Shown: in pieces, positions 11,301 through 24,899 of the stretch
Layout: each line of letters opens with the position of its first letter
Position numbering within the stretch: position 1 is the first letter of the stretch
DNA from: Sipunculus nudus
Lineage: Eukaryota > Annelida > Sipuncula > Golfingiida > Sipunculidae
Assembly (NCBI GenBank): GCA_026874595.1
Contig: CM049317.1
Location: 33,222,901 to 33,286,900, forward strand
DNA length: 64,000 nucleotides
Reading direction: 5' to 3'
Made by a program: the position numbers and the translations under genes
Notes under the pieces: model-generated
Database searches by the model: none
Told to the model about the DNA's origin: nothing
What the model saw: only the letters and a program-made list of their open reading frames with translations

Positions 11301-14300
11301 AGACAGAGAGGAGAATGGAACAATGCAGATGTAGGAGTGGATGGGTGGCCGGGGTACGTTGACGCCTACGTCTCCCCAATCCCCCCCCCCCCATCCGCCC
11401 CCCCCCCCCCCTTACCCCTCAAGGACGCAATTTCCTTTTGCAATGCGGTGGGGACCATGGTCAAAGACACTTAACTTTTTTTCAGTTAGGTGTGTTGGGA
11501 AAATATTGATACCAATTTATTTCAAATCACTGTAAATATTACATTTACATTTAAATTCAGTTCACACTTCAATGGAAAGTTGCGCTTTTTGCCAATATAA
11601 CAAGGATTTTAGTGATTGGTTTAGTTTAATATCGTCCCCATTCGAAATGAAAATATAAATGATTGGCCTTGTGTTTATTAATGCCCTTGTGACTCAATGA
11701 TTCCTGGAAAAGCTGCACAAAGTGTTAATAAATGAGGTGCTACCCATTATAACTCAGAGCTACAGATGAATTCCCGTGAAGTAATTATAGGGATGGCATC
11801 TTTCATAGGTATAAAGTGAAGACAGCTGAATGCTTTGCATCGTGTGGCAATTCGCCTTGGTGTGCTGAAAATAAGACGAAAGGGGGCCTACTTGTCTTTG
11901 ATATAGAAAATGCACAAGAGAAATAAAGAGAGCGCAAATCCCCGCAAATGACGTTTTTTTTCTTTACCCGGATATTCACATCAAAATTCCTGACTTATCA
12001 CTAAACGGATTACGTTGTCTTACAAGAGGTAGTTCCTATGCAAAAACATATGTTCAATTAGACTATCCAAGCCCGAACAAACTTCACCTTGCTCTCGTAG
12101 CAAAACCAAATAACAGCTCCATGCCCTAACTCCTATAATTCATAACGTACAACGATATATAGTTATGATATCCCTTCAATAGTCTCTGCAAAGTTGAGTC
12201 CATGTCTCAATGAACCAATGACCTTGACAGAAACTGTTTCAGTGCTTGTATATAGTATTCTAGGGTAAGAAAACTTACTGGGGGTTATTGGATGTGGCCA
12301 ACTTGACAACGTGATAACAAGTAACAATTAATGAGTTGAAGACAGAGGAGGATATAATAACAGGCGGGATATACTTTTTGTGTTTAGTCGTTTATTCAAT
12401 CATAAAACCTATTTTGTGATAGATATATGAAACCATAGTATGTATTTTATTATTAATAAATGGTTACTATATATACTCTACAGATGATACAATACTTATA
12501 AAAAAAACCTCTTTATACCTATATATGCTTCTGTCTGAAGACGTGATGATCAAATCATATGAAAAGATGATAAAAAAATAATATTATTTTTACCTTTCAA
12601 AAATATGAAGATTTCTTGCGTACTGATTAAAATGAGAGTAACAAGATCAAATATAAATGTAGAGAAATGAAGCTTTGATTGCTATTACCCAACCGCAGCA
12701 AGTATGTGTAACATGTGTAAACATCAGAGTAGTAAGAGTTGGAGTGCTTTGAATACGTTCTGCGAGCTTGGCGGAGGATGAACGCACAACAGAATAAAAA
12801 CCTTCAGATCTTTGTCCAAATGCAGTATTAGTGTCGAAACTAGTGTTGCTTACCGAAATCGGTTAGAACAAGTATAATGTGTTGTGTCTTTACATTCATA
12901 CTACTTTTTCCATATATTGACCTTCTTTAGACATGCTTTACCTACACCTTTATTCCTAAATTTGCTTAACTTTTTTTCATAACCGTGTGGTGGACAGCGT
13001 AAGGGACCTTAAATGATCCTGAGCAGTTCTTAACTATTGTACAGCCTACTATCAACAACAATAAAATTCGCATACTTACCACTTCAATATAGGTATATTA
13101 ATATCTTATTTAAATGGCAAGTCCTCGAATGATTGCATCACTTCATATGGAATTAGCATATTATTTGACAATAGGTGCGCGAACGAACATTTTCCTTTAC
13201 ACACACCTATTTATACGTACATATATGCATATACATGTATTGTACAAATAGCTATAATAGCTAATGGATGGCTCCCTTAATGGCTCGTTTTGTAGTCTTT
13301 ATGGCCGGGTGAAACCGGAGGCACCGTTGAAAACCGCCGACCTTCTACAGGCAGTTGCATCCCAACCCTCATATCCTTGCAGGGGATCGAACTGGGATCG
13401 CCACCACTCGAGCCAGTAATCATTTGACTGTCCAGACATTACCCATCCGCTTCCAAGCATTTTGCCAGAAAGATTCCCCTCTCATCGGTCTGATTACAAT
13501 ATTTGGCCTTGTTCCAGCTCCTTGCGACGGATACATAGCACGATTGTTGTCGAATAACCACTGCACAATAAAAATAGCAATACTCACTTCCTACTGACAA
13601 CTGATACGTGTTATGTGATTGAATGGGATAAATAATGATGGTTATTTATAACACGTATTTTTCTCTCATTGTTATAATTATCGCTCAGCTATCAGCCCGA
13701 TAATATATATGTACTCTTCCTGGTCATTACTGGCTGTGTAAGTTACATCCTAGCTTGCCAGTCAGTATATGTGCATAACGGAAAAATGTCGGTCGCTTGG
13801 ATTATGCTTGCATTCGTTCTAAGGAAACCAACATCAAACAACGCGGAATTGTGTTCACCCAGAGTGGGAGGTATCTGTTTACAATAAGCATACCCGGGCT
13901 CGTTTTTTTCAGTTTTTCGGTGAATGTTGTGTGCTTACTGAAATTTAAGTGTACATATTTTGTAACTAGGTATAATAATTCATGGGGGGCATAGTGAGTG
14001 TAATTATATAATTATCGTGATCAAATATGGGGTTTCTTTCATAATTTTATTGCACCAAGGCTTTTTATATGATATACATTATATAGTTATCGATGGATGG
14101 CTTCTGTATACTCATATAAAAATATATGGAGACGACGTTGATACTATCGATACTTTTGGACAGCGGTTATCTTCACATAAATGCCAGCTGGAAGGAGGGC
14201 AAGTTATGTAAACATCTTAGGAGGAGAACTATATTGTAACTATCGATGCTCACGACGACTATACTAATTTATACCAGTTTGGACATTTCTTATTTTGTTA

Positions 14301-17300
14301 AAATAAACATACCCTACATAATAAAGACAAAACTCATTTTGTCATTATTAATTCTGTTTTAAGAGCCGGCAACTACGTATTGCCTTCACAAGGCCAATGC
14401 TACCTGGGACTTGGCTGAAATAATGTGCGAGAAGAAAGGCGGAAGTTTAGCCGCTGATAGAGACAGATATACACATGATATTATTGAGGACTTGATCAAG
14501 AAGGGAAATACAAGTCACGCATGGCTCGGTGGAAAAACTATCCCTTCTTTTTGGCAATGGATTCAGCCTCACGGTAAGTACTGAACCCGATGATTAAATA
14601 TCACAAGCTACAAACAATTACATCGTATGAGGTCCATGGAAAGAACATGTAGCATCTTTTCGTTGGCTCGTGTTTGTATTTGTGTAAAAACTGTGAGGAA
14701 ATCCAACAATTATCATACTTGTCAGTTGCAATTTCATGAGTAAAGCATATGACCTATCTATGTTTTCATTATCTCCTTTCAGTATGAAGATCACCCAACA
14801 AGGTCATGCTCACAGCGTTTATCATTTCTTTATTTTTTCAAGGCAGTTGTTATTCTTTTGCATTTTCTGGGAAAGAAAATCGCAACATACACACTTTAAA
14901 GTATATGGCCTCAACAATACAAATATTCTTGTTGTCATTATTTCCCTTCAGGTTCAAGGTCAGCAAGTAAGTTCACGGTTCTGGCTCTTTATCTAATTGT
15001 TATTTTTCAGGATCAATTGTCATGCTGTGGGAGTTACGTGAAAAAAGCTATAAACATACATCATTTTTAACCTTATAGCCATATCAATCTAAAAAAATTA
15101 TGTTGTCTTCATTTCCTCGTAGATTCAAGGTGAACAAGCAAGTCTTTGTCATGGTTTTTATCACATTTCTCACCTTTCTCAGGGTTAGTCGTCATTCTAG
15201 ATGAATTTCATGACGAAAGCTACCAATAAGCATATTGTCATCATTTTTTTTTCAGATTCATGGTAAACGATTGAGGTCAAAGTCATGGTGTTATACAATT
15301 TGTTCACGGTCAGTTGTCAATCATTTTGATTATCATGAAGAAAGCTGGACCTATTCACCCTATTATAGCTGAAAACCATATGCATCTATATAGCAACATG
15401 CAGCTTTTCACTGCAGTGGCAAGGTCCACAATAAAGGTCAATATCTTGGCTTTTAACATTTCTTCTTTTTCTCTGCTATTGAACATTAGTAATACCGAGG
15501 TTTAGCTGTTTATGTTATTATTTATTTTTTGTAGCTTATTCAAATGTATAGATAATTATTAACCAGGAGAGCATTATTTTTCACAAACATATTAATGGAA
15601 ATTAAATAGCAATACAATTTATCATGATGATCATCCTCATTTTCTTCATATATCATCGGAAGCTTCATCGTAGCATCTGAACAAATTTAAACATCCACCT
15701 CACAGGCCATGACATAAACAAAGAGCCATTGGGGAGGAATTTATAGAACAAGCACATTTTTTTAGGAATAGATGACTATCTCTGGTACTGCAAGCAAGTT
15801 CATTTTCTTTGGGACATGACTGTCATACGCAATGTGTCTCAAAGCTATTAAATATGAAAAAAAAGTCAGTCTTAAGGCATTTTATCCATTGGGCATCAAT
15901 CCATGCATTAAATATTGAAAATACTGACCATTGATATGCTATACGGAGGCAGTTCCTCAGCATTCATATTTCTAAAGCCAAAAAAGTTATTTTGGCAGAC
16001 GTGACCTTGATCTTGTCCTCTGACCTTGAATCTACCGAAAAAAAAACAAGAATGTTTTGATTGATGTGGTCATGATATATGTTGCATGCCTCCTTCATAA
16101 AATCAAAATGGAATGACAACTGACCATGAACAATTTAAGAAAGTCTATAATTCTTGATCTATACCTTTTTCTTGACTTTTAAGATCGGATATATCACCAT
16201 TTTTCAGATTGATAAGGCTATAATTTTTACGGTAGTATATGTTTTGCCATTTTTTTTTTGTTATTAAATTCAAATTAAAGACAACTGACACTGTAGAAAA
16301 TCTTTAAATATTAAAGTCATGACTATCACCTTTTGACCTTATATAAACTAATAAAATATGTCAATATGGATTTTAGATGCATTAGGTTATACGCTTGGAA
16401 ATGATGCGTGTTCCAACTTTGTTTTACAAAATTCCCATAGAATGGCAACTGATTCTTGAAATAAAAACTATTAAAAACTCTAGCCTTGACCTTGTTTGCT
16501 GACCTTGAAACTGCAGAGAAAAATAGCTCCATGGATTTTTAGATTGGTCAGGTCAGGGTCCCCGAGAAGAATTTTTTTGAGGCGGTAAAAAAAAGGTTTT
16601 CCGGGCCCCTTCCTAATGCCGTATTGTTATAGCCAGTAAGTTTTACGGATTCAATCATATCTGTATTCGGATTAAACCTAAATCAATCTAGACATTGAAG
16701 GAGTACTGACGAATGAACTGTAAGAGAGGGATGCATTGTTTTTTTTCTATTCAATATTTTGTATATTCTCATAAAGCCTCTTTTCGACCATGATAAACTG
16801 AAAAAACTTATTAAGGGCTTAGCAGTCATCATTACAACCGCAGAGCAAGCATCGCGCAAGCAGTTACCCACAGTAGAGTCTTTGTCTCTCATGTTATATG
16901 TATCGACACAAATTTTCATAATAAGGACAAAATTAATTGAAACTTTGAAGAACAAATGAATACCGGAACGTCAAAAGCGGTTTAAATAGTACGACAGATC
17001 ACCAAGTACCGACGCAGCCAAGCGATCTGCTAGTGCAGGTTCGTCAGATTGTAACATATTTGGCATATAAGCCCCTCCATACGGTTACAACCTAAGGTGA
17101 CAGGTGTAAGATCGAGAGTTGAAGCAGCATCGTTGATTCTGATTCGATGAAAATTTATATTATTTTTTTATATACAATATGCACGGTTTACAAAAATCAG
17201 CTTTACATCATTGTCCAACTAATAGAACCAAGCAAAGTTTGTGATAAAGCGTTTAGAATTAATAAAACTATATTTTCTTGTATCAGCTTAACTATCTGAC

Positions 17301-20300
17301 ATTTGGCAAATCATATGCTTCCATACCTTGGTTGACAGGCATTCAAAAGCTATATGAATTTATGAAAAGTTGACAATTGATATTATATATAGCATGTATA
17401 TACATGGAGACTGTATATATAAACCTAATGAAAGCACCCCCCCCCCCACACACACACATAAAGCGCCTGGATCGATATTAAAAATAAAATAAATAAATAA
17501 AAATGGCCTTTTCCAAAAATATGATATTCATGCATGCAAGAGATAACACTTAAAAAGGAGTAAAAGAATATATCTAAATTAATATAAAAAACATGATATT
17601 CTACCGAAAAAAAAACTCTACGCCTCCAGCCGCCTTAGAATGAAAGCAAGTAAATAATAATGTTAGTTAATTCTTCCACGGATGTGCGTTAAACGAAATA
17701 TCAGCCCGAAATATTTGCCTGGATACACCGTAACCAGCGTCTGCTATGTCTCCAGAATTTCTTAATACACTCTAAGAATCGGCTCTAAGAACTCATGGCC
17801 ATCCCGGCCCTTTTGATTGAATCTAAAGCTTTTTAAGACAGATGAGACTTCTTTGTCAATCTTTTTTATATGCATTTGTAAACTCCTGAACCAAAGCCCT
17901 AACAGACCATTCCGGTCACTTCCGATTAAAATTCCATAGAGTAACGCCAAATAGAAAACAATGTTCCGAATTAACAAGCATCTAATTGGGCCTTATAGGA
18001 GACTCCAAGTCTGAGCCTGGTCCCTCTGAACCCCACTTCTGAAAGTTTTAAATAGGCAAGTTAACATACAAGCAAAAATAGATTTCCTTATTCACCAGTA
18101 TTGCCTTGTGATATATATATATATATATATATAGGAAACTCCTGACGGGACCGGGCACCTTTAGCCCCTTTGGATCACTCTTAATTGGAAACTTTTATAT
18201 TTACTCTTCACAAAGGACATGACTTCCGCATTTTCGAGCATTTTCATTTTGCTTATTGATCACTCCTAAGCTGAAATAAATTTTCCAGGAGGCATCTACT
18301 TTCAAACATTTTAGTTGCCCCGATAGCAAATTCCTGCCTGGTCAGGACACCTTTCGATCCCTCGGGTCAATCTAGGTCACAAACTCATGATTCTCAAATG
18401 ACTAAAGAAGCTTCTGCATTTTGGAGCGTTACTTCTTCCTTACCTAATAATCTGGGATTGGGTCAGGTCATAAGCTGTAAAATGATGTATCTTGCCATCT
18501 TTCTTTACGAAAATCTTACTGGAGTTTATAATCTGAAAACTGAGCCTGGGCAATACAAATCATGCCCTTTATTACGTCACTAAGTTGTTTTATATGATGT
18601 GTTTACATTGCTACAATTATATAGTATTATTAAACACAATTATTGTCCCATATTCTTGCAGTAGCATTCCATACTTCGAGGATATTTTACCAAGGATGCT
18701 ACACCTGGAACAAAACCAACTCACGGGATGAACCTCGGTATACCATCACAAACTGTAAAATAACAACAAGCTTCCTCCAATGTAAAAAGCACTGCATCGG
18801 TTTCAAATACATCATGCTTAACAAGGTACTTCGCTGTTAAGAGATAACTGAAAGTAAAAAAAAATATTAATGGGAATTTATCCAGAGCTGTGAAATGAAA
18901 TAAATTGTAGGCATGTACACTAAAATATGTGTAACTTCATTGTGTTTTATTATTTTTGTAACATATCAAGGCCGTTATTTCACGCACATAACCGAATTTG
19001 CTGAGTAATGCTAGTATAATACCAAGATAGAAATATTTTATCCATGCATTTCATGGGTTTTGTATTTTCGCAAACAAGGTATCAACTGACAGTGTCCAAT
19101 GCTGCTGTGGTCGCACATTTGGAGAACAAGGACCATCTAATGCATGTTTTAAATGTTTGGACCAGAAGAGTAGAATATGTGGCGGCCGTGTAAGCCATGC
19201 TGTATATGTCGTAAAACCAGGATATGGTAAATCTATCCGTTTAGTACAACTATTACACGAAATGTACTGTTAGACAATAATGTCATGAATATTAAATATT
19301 TAGATTTTGTCTTATATTTTTAAATCATACAATGGTCCAAACGTTTCAGTCATACTTTTCTTCCTTTAAGGTTAAAGTCCATCAATTTTAATAAAGGACC
19401 TTTCTTCTTTATGGCCCGAAAGAAAAGATCTCTTTGGAATCGAAAAATATATGCACGGACATATTTTTTCATAATTTTTTTTAAAACTATAACAGTTGTC
19501 TTTTTAATTATTCTGTTGTCATTGTGTTATGTGTTTGTTTATCTTAGGCCTGGAATTGAGTATAGCAGTTTAGACATACATACAATATTTCACACATAGT
19601 TCAACGAGAAAAAAAAGCATATACTTAAATATCTGTAAAAAAGATGGCCTTCGAGGGTTCAGATAACTCTTGCTTTGTAGAGAGAAATTTATGGGAGAGT
19701 GGCCACCCTAAGGGAATAAAAGATCATGATGGTAATGCCAGATGTGCTTCACTTGTGTTCAACAAGAATGTAGCAGAAATACGAAGCATGCCATGTTCCA
19801 GAAAGTTCCTTCCTTTATGTGTTTCGATGAAAGGTTTTCAATTTTTTCAGTACTTCATTTGATCATTTAATGTTCTTTTAGATAAAGAAAATCTTACAGT
19901 ACGTATTTTGAATACCAGGCAGGGGCAGTTTCCGTTAACATATTCTTTGTCAATACATGTTTATAATAATGACATGTTTACATTCGTTTGGCAGTATTTT
20001 GACGTTAGTGTTACATGCAAAAGATTTATTTCAATGAGCACATATATTTATAACTTTCCATTCTGTATACGTTTAAAACCATGCAATTTACGCCATCGCA
20101 TTACAATTTATTTACAACATATTTCAACAAGTGACCCATGGGTCATGACGCAAAGCCGACTGACATGTATATGTCCTTGCACAGACAACTAATTAAGATA
20201 AAGGGCATCATTGTTAATGCATATTAGCTTAAGTTCATCAAGACCCGTAAAAAACAAATTTGATTACAATCCAACCAGCCTTTCATGAGGGAACTGGCAA

Positions 20301-22721
20301 TTTGTGTGTATTTTGCATTATTTTTGGGTGCCCTAACATACCCCAAAACTCTGAGAATATAGGTTACTGTGACCAAGTTTCATGTTTCTCGGGAGAACTT
20401 TTGAGGAACTCTCAGGATGTCAAGTTAGAAGATTCCGGGCCCCATGGTTATGCTTTGTGCCATATTTTTGTATAACATTTTCAATTATTCCGAGGGGTGT
20501 AACATATTGTAATATTGGTAACCGAGACCTTAATTAACGTTTCCCAGGAGACTTTCCACATCTCGCCCTGGATGTCAAGTTTTAAGATTCTCGGACCAAT
20601 GGTTACAATTTGAGCCCTGTAAAGGGACGACCGCATCTTTGAAGGTCTCATAAATAGAGAAAAAAATGTGTTATTTTTTTTTAATTTAGGCAGTGCCACC
20701 AGTCCTCAAGAACTGATGAAACATTCCATAATGAATATGCATGCAAAGAATCAGGGTGAACTTTCATTGGCCTCTCAACATATAAAAAAAGAAGATACTA
20801 GGTCTAGTAGTTACGATTTGTATCCTGTTAACAGATGACCGCATCTTTGAAGGTCTCAAAAATAGATAAACAAAAACACAGGTGGTGCCACATGTCTGCA
20901 AAAACTGATGTAACACCCCATGATCAATATCCATACAAAGAATCATGGTGATCATAAATGCATTAGTTGTTCAGATACATGAGCTTTTGTATCAAATTTT
21001 CCATTATACTGTGGGGTACTTCTGAGCCCCATAGCTTGAAGAATTTGGGTAACAGTGACCTAATTCCAGGTTTCCAAGAAGACCTTTTCTGGACCTCTCT
21101 GGATGTCAAGTGAAAAGATTTCAGGTCTAGCGGTTACGATTTGTGCCCTGTTAACAGATGACGGCATCTTTTGAGGTCTCAAAAATAGAGAAAAAATCGG
21201 AAAAAAATGAAAATTACAGGTGGTGCCACCAGTCGGCAGAAACTGATGGAACACTCCATGATCAATATCCCTGCAAAGAATCATGGTGGTCAATGCATTA
21301 GTTGTTCAGATATTTGAGCTTTTTTCTGACATTTTTCATTATTCTGGGGGGGGGGGGGGGGTACTTTGGAGCCCCATAGCTTGAAGAATATGGGAAACAG
21401 AGACCTAATTCCAGGTTTCCTAGGAAATTTTTGTATGGACCTCTTTGGATTTAAAGTTAGTAGATTCCAGTTCCAATGGTTACGATTCGTGCCTTGTTAA
21501 TGGACAGACGGCCGGATTGCCGGACGGACGACGGACAAAGAGATATCGCTATAGCTCAGATGACTTACAGTCAGCTGAGCAAAAAAGCATGTGTTGTCCA
21601 CAGATCCAAAATCAGTCATCAGTCAACCTTTTGGCGAAGTTGAAGGGTGCCCATGGGATCTGAACAAAACAGATACATGGGAAGAGGCCATAAATCACTG
21701 CAGCTACAATCACGCACGTTTGGTAACGTTCCTAAACAGAGATGATTACAAACAAGTTACAAAATGCAGGAGTAACATTCTGGGCAAGGCGCAATACAAG
21801 GAATTCTGGGTTTATGGTACCAGCAGCATCTGGCAGTGGCAAAACAGTGGGTATTTTATTAAATTATTCGCATCTTTCATAGACTGCACTTACATTCAAC
21901 TTAAAATGCGAATACTCTAATACCCTTTCATTACACAGTATTTTTAATGAAAATTGATAATGTAATCATCCTCGAAAATAATGCACTATTTTGTTATTTA
22001 TATTCACATTGTAGTCATGAATCGACAGATACCGGCCAACCATTGGTTAAAAGTGTACCAACCGCCGATCCCGAATCGATGCCTTTTCATGAGCTATACG
22101 GGTGAATGGTCATCAATTCCATGCTCAAGTACGATGAATGGATTTATTTGTGCTCACAGTAAGATTTTATTTCAAAATTCCAAAAATTTATTCTGCATTA
22201 ATTGTAAGTTACGGAAAAAAGTGAAATGTAAGGTTACATTTACATAAAGGAGTGTGTCTATTCACATGTTATTTTATTAATTGGGTATATAAGATATTCT
22301 GCGGTCATTAGTTTTGATTGCAACGGACTGTACAGTTGTTTGAAACACACATCTGAATAGGATGATAGGTTATATTTGATAACTGTTATTAAATGATAGT
22401 TTCAAGTCTGCAGTACTGTTTCAAATCACTACGTAAATATACACGTGACGATAAAGGTGAATGCCATTTATGTTTGCTTGTCAATATACCGTGCCCACAA
22501 CTAAAGCTGGACTAGGCAAAGGCACGGTTTATGGAATATCGGGCACATTACATTCAGTCTCTTCATCAACATCCACGTTTGAAAGCACCAAATCAGATAG
22601 GTGCAAAATTACTTTTTTTTAATATACCCAAATATACCTTTAAAAATGTACCAACTTTTCCCAATAAATCCAAACTTACGGCGTATTTCAGCCAGAAGCA
22701 AACAAACATACACACAGATTT

Positions 22722-22784
<63 letters not shown>

Positions 22785-24850
22785 CAGAAAGGGTTTGATT
22801 GCCATTCCATGATCAAAGTGCTCGATACATAAAGTAGAGCTGCTATAAGTTCATAAAAATGCACCAATGCATTAATGTCACTACCCGCAGGTTTCGTGCG
22901 CACTGTGTGGCACTCATCAGGTGACTGAAATGGGTTGGTTTGTGTTTGTTCATGTATGGGTGCGTGTGCGAGATTATTTACGGTTGGCTGGTTTTTGCTG
23001 CATGATGCCTGTAAGTGTTAAGGTATTCACTTCGTTCTTTTGTATGTCATGATTTGTAGCTTTTCTTGTTCGCATAGGTTACACTTGTTATTCATTGTTG
23101 TTGTAGTTGGCTTAGCTATAATTAGCCATGTGATACTGTGTGAGGTGCCTTGGCGTTTCGGTTTCATAATATACGTTGATAGTTCTGTTTCTGTTTCATA
23201 CTTCTCGTATTTAAACGACTTCTTGTGGTTCGCATAGCGGCTTTTAAAAGTATTTCCTGTGTTTCCTATGTATGAGACGGTCCCGTTATTCTGTTTATTC
23301 TGTGTATTCTGTTAATACTGGTCAAATGCATGAATGCACAATGAAACAAATCCGTTTCAATACATCAATGAGGAATATCCCTATTACAAGCCGCACATCA
23401 TACCGGAGACATTTATTGGGGAAAGTCGAAAGCGTCTTAAACGCATGCGTTGGAAAGTCATATTTTCCAAAAAAGACGAGAACCTGGACAGCGATAGGGA
23501 ACCAACAGAAAACCGCACTTGCAAATACGGATTGAAGTCTAAAAGAATCCCACCAAAACTTGATGAAACCAAAGCATTTGAAGATGATATATTTAAGATC
23601 GTTGAAAACTTAGAATTCCGGAAAGTAACTGACACGTTTCAAGAAAGTCTGACCATAGATGTAAAATTTATAACTTCATCAAAGGAACTCATCGTTCCGG
23701 CGGACAAAACCAGGAATTTTTACAAACTAAACCATGAAGAATACAACAAATTACTCACAGAAAACATCACCGCCAAATACAAACCAGCCAAAGATAACAC
23801 CCAGCATAAAATTAACAAGGAAATGCACAAGATCGCCGCTCAGTACGATTTGGATGACCGGACCAACCCGATGAAACCCCAAAACGCGTTCATCACGTTA
23901 AAAGACCACAAAACGAACTTTTCAAACAAACCAACATGCAGGTTAATCAATCCGGCAAAGACAGAACTGGGCAAAGTCAGCAAATCAATTATGGATAGAA
24001 TAAATACAAGCATCAGGAATTCCACCAACCTCAACCAATGGCGCAACACTGCAGAAGCAATCGATTGGTTTTCTTCAATAAAAGACAAAAAAAGATCAAA
24101 GTTTCTACTTTTCGACATAGCCGAATTTTATCCTTCCATATCTGAGGATCTCCTAATAAAAAGTGTGACCCGGTCTAAAAAATATCTGAACGCGAACTGA
24201 ATACAATCCTACACTGCAGAAAATTGCTATTGTTCCATAAAAACAAGTCCTGGGAAAAAAGAAACAACTCGTCATTTGACGTCACAATGGGCAGTTTTGA
24301 CGGGGCAGAAATCTGCGAGAACGTAGGACTGTTCATACTTCACACGCTCAGTAAAATAATCCCCTCAGAAAACATAGGACTGTACCGGGATGACGGATTA
24401 GCCGTACTCAAAGGAATGACGGGACGAGCATCAGACAAACTCAGAACAAAAATAACTTCAGAACTCCAGCTTCTTGGCATCAAGAGTCCAACCTAAACAC
24501 AGTTAATTTCCTTGACGTGACTTTCCATATGAAGAACAACTCATATAAGCCGTACAGGAAACCAAATGACAACCCTTTATATGTGCATAAATCGTCCAAC
24601 CATCCACCTCAAATCATCAAGCAAATTCCAGAAGCGATCGGCAAACGTATATCACAGCTCTCCCACGACGAAGAATCATTCCATTCCACCGCCCACATCT
24701 ATAACGACGCGCTAGAAAACTCAGGACACAACGAAAGAATTAGCTACAGCAAACCCAAACCAACCCCTTTCAGTCACTTGATGAGTGCCACGCAGTGCGC
24801 ACGAAACCTGCGGGTAGTGACATTAATGCATTGATGCATTTTTATGAACT

Positions 24851-24899
<49 letters not shown>

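Larger units (their letters stand above)
22786..24855 (+). mobile_element. Rearranged Penelope-like retroelement (PLE)
   Basis: A reverse transcriptase region runs on the plus strand (23334-24760) and a GIY-YIG endonuclease end runs on the minus strand (23290-23027). The two lie back to back. About 95 bp near each end form near-identical inverted copies (about 22837-22935 and 24762-24855), each with a hammerhead ribozyme motif. RT with a C-terminal GIY-YIG plus hammerhead motifs in the terminal repeats is diagnostic of Penelope-like elements. The plus copy jumps from the RT C-terminal region straight into the terminal repeat, lacking its own GIY-YIG. Both outer flanks are (TA)n, suggesting insertion in a TA microsatellite. 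Confidence 0.85.

Noticed and set aside
19644-19862. Met at 19644 as a translation start of a separate short lectin
   Set aside because: The frame runs out of an intron and lacks a signal peptide. The phase-1 acceptor at 19661-19662 explains it as an internal exon of gene A.
22531-22903. Frames with long Tyr-Ile repeats
   Set aside because: Translation of the (TA)n microsatellite.
23272-23535. Plus-strand frame overlapping the start of the Penelope RT
   Set aside because: Shadow frame of the RT coding sequence.
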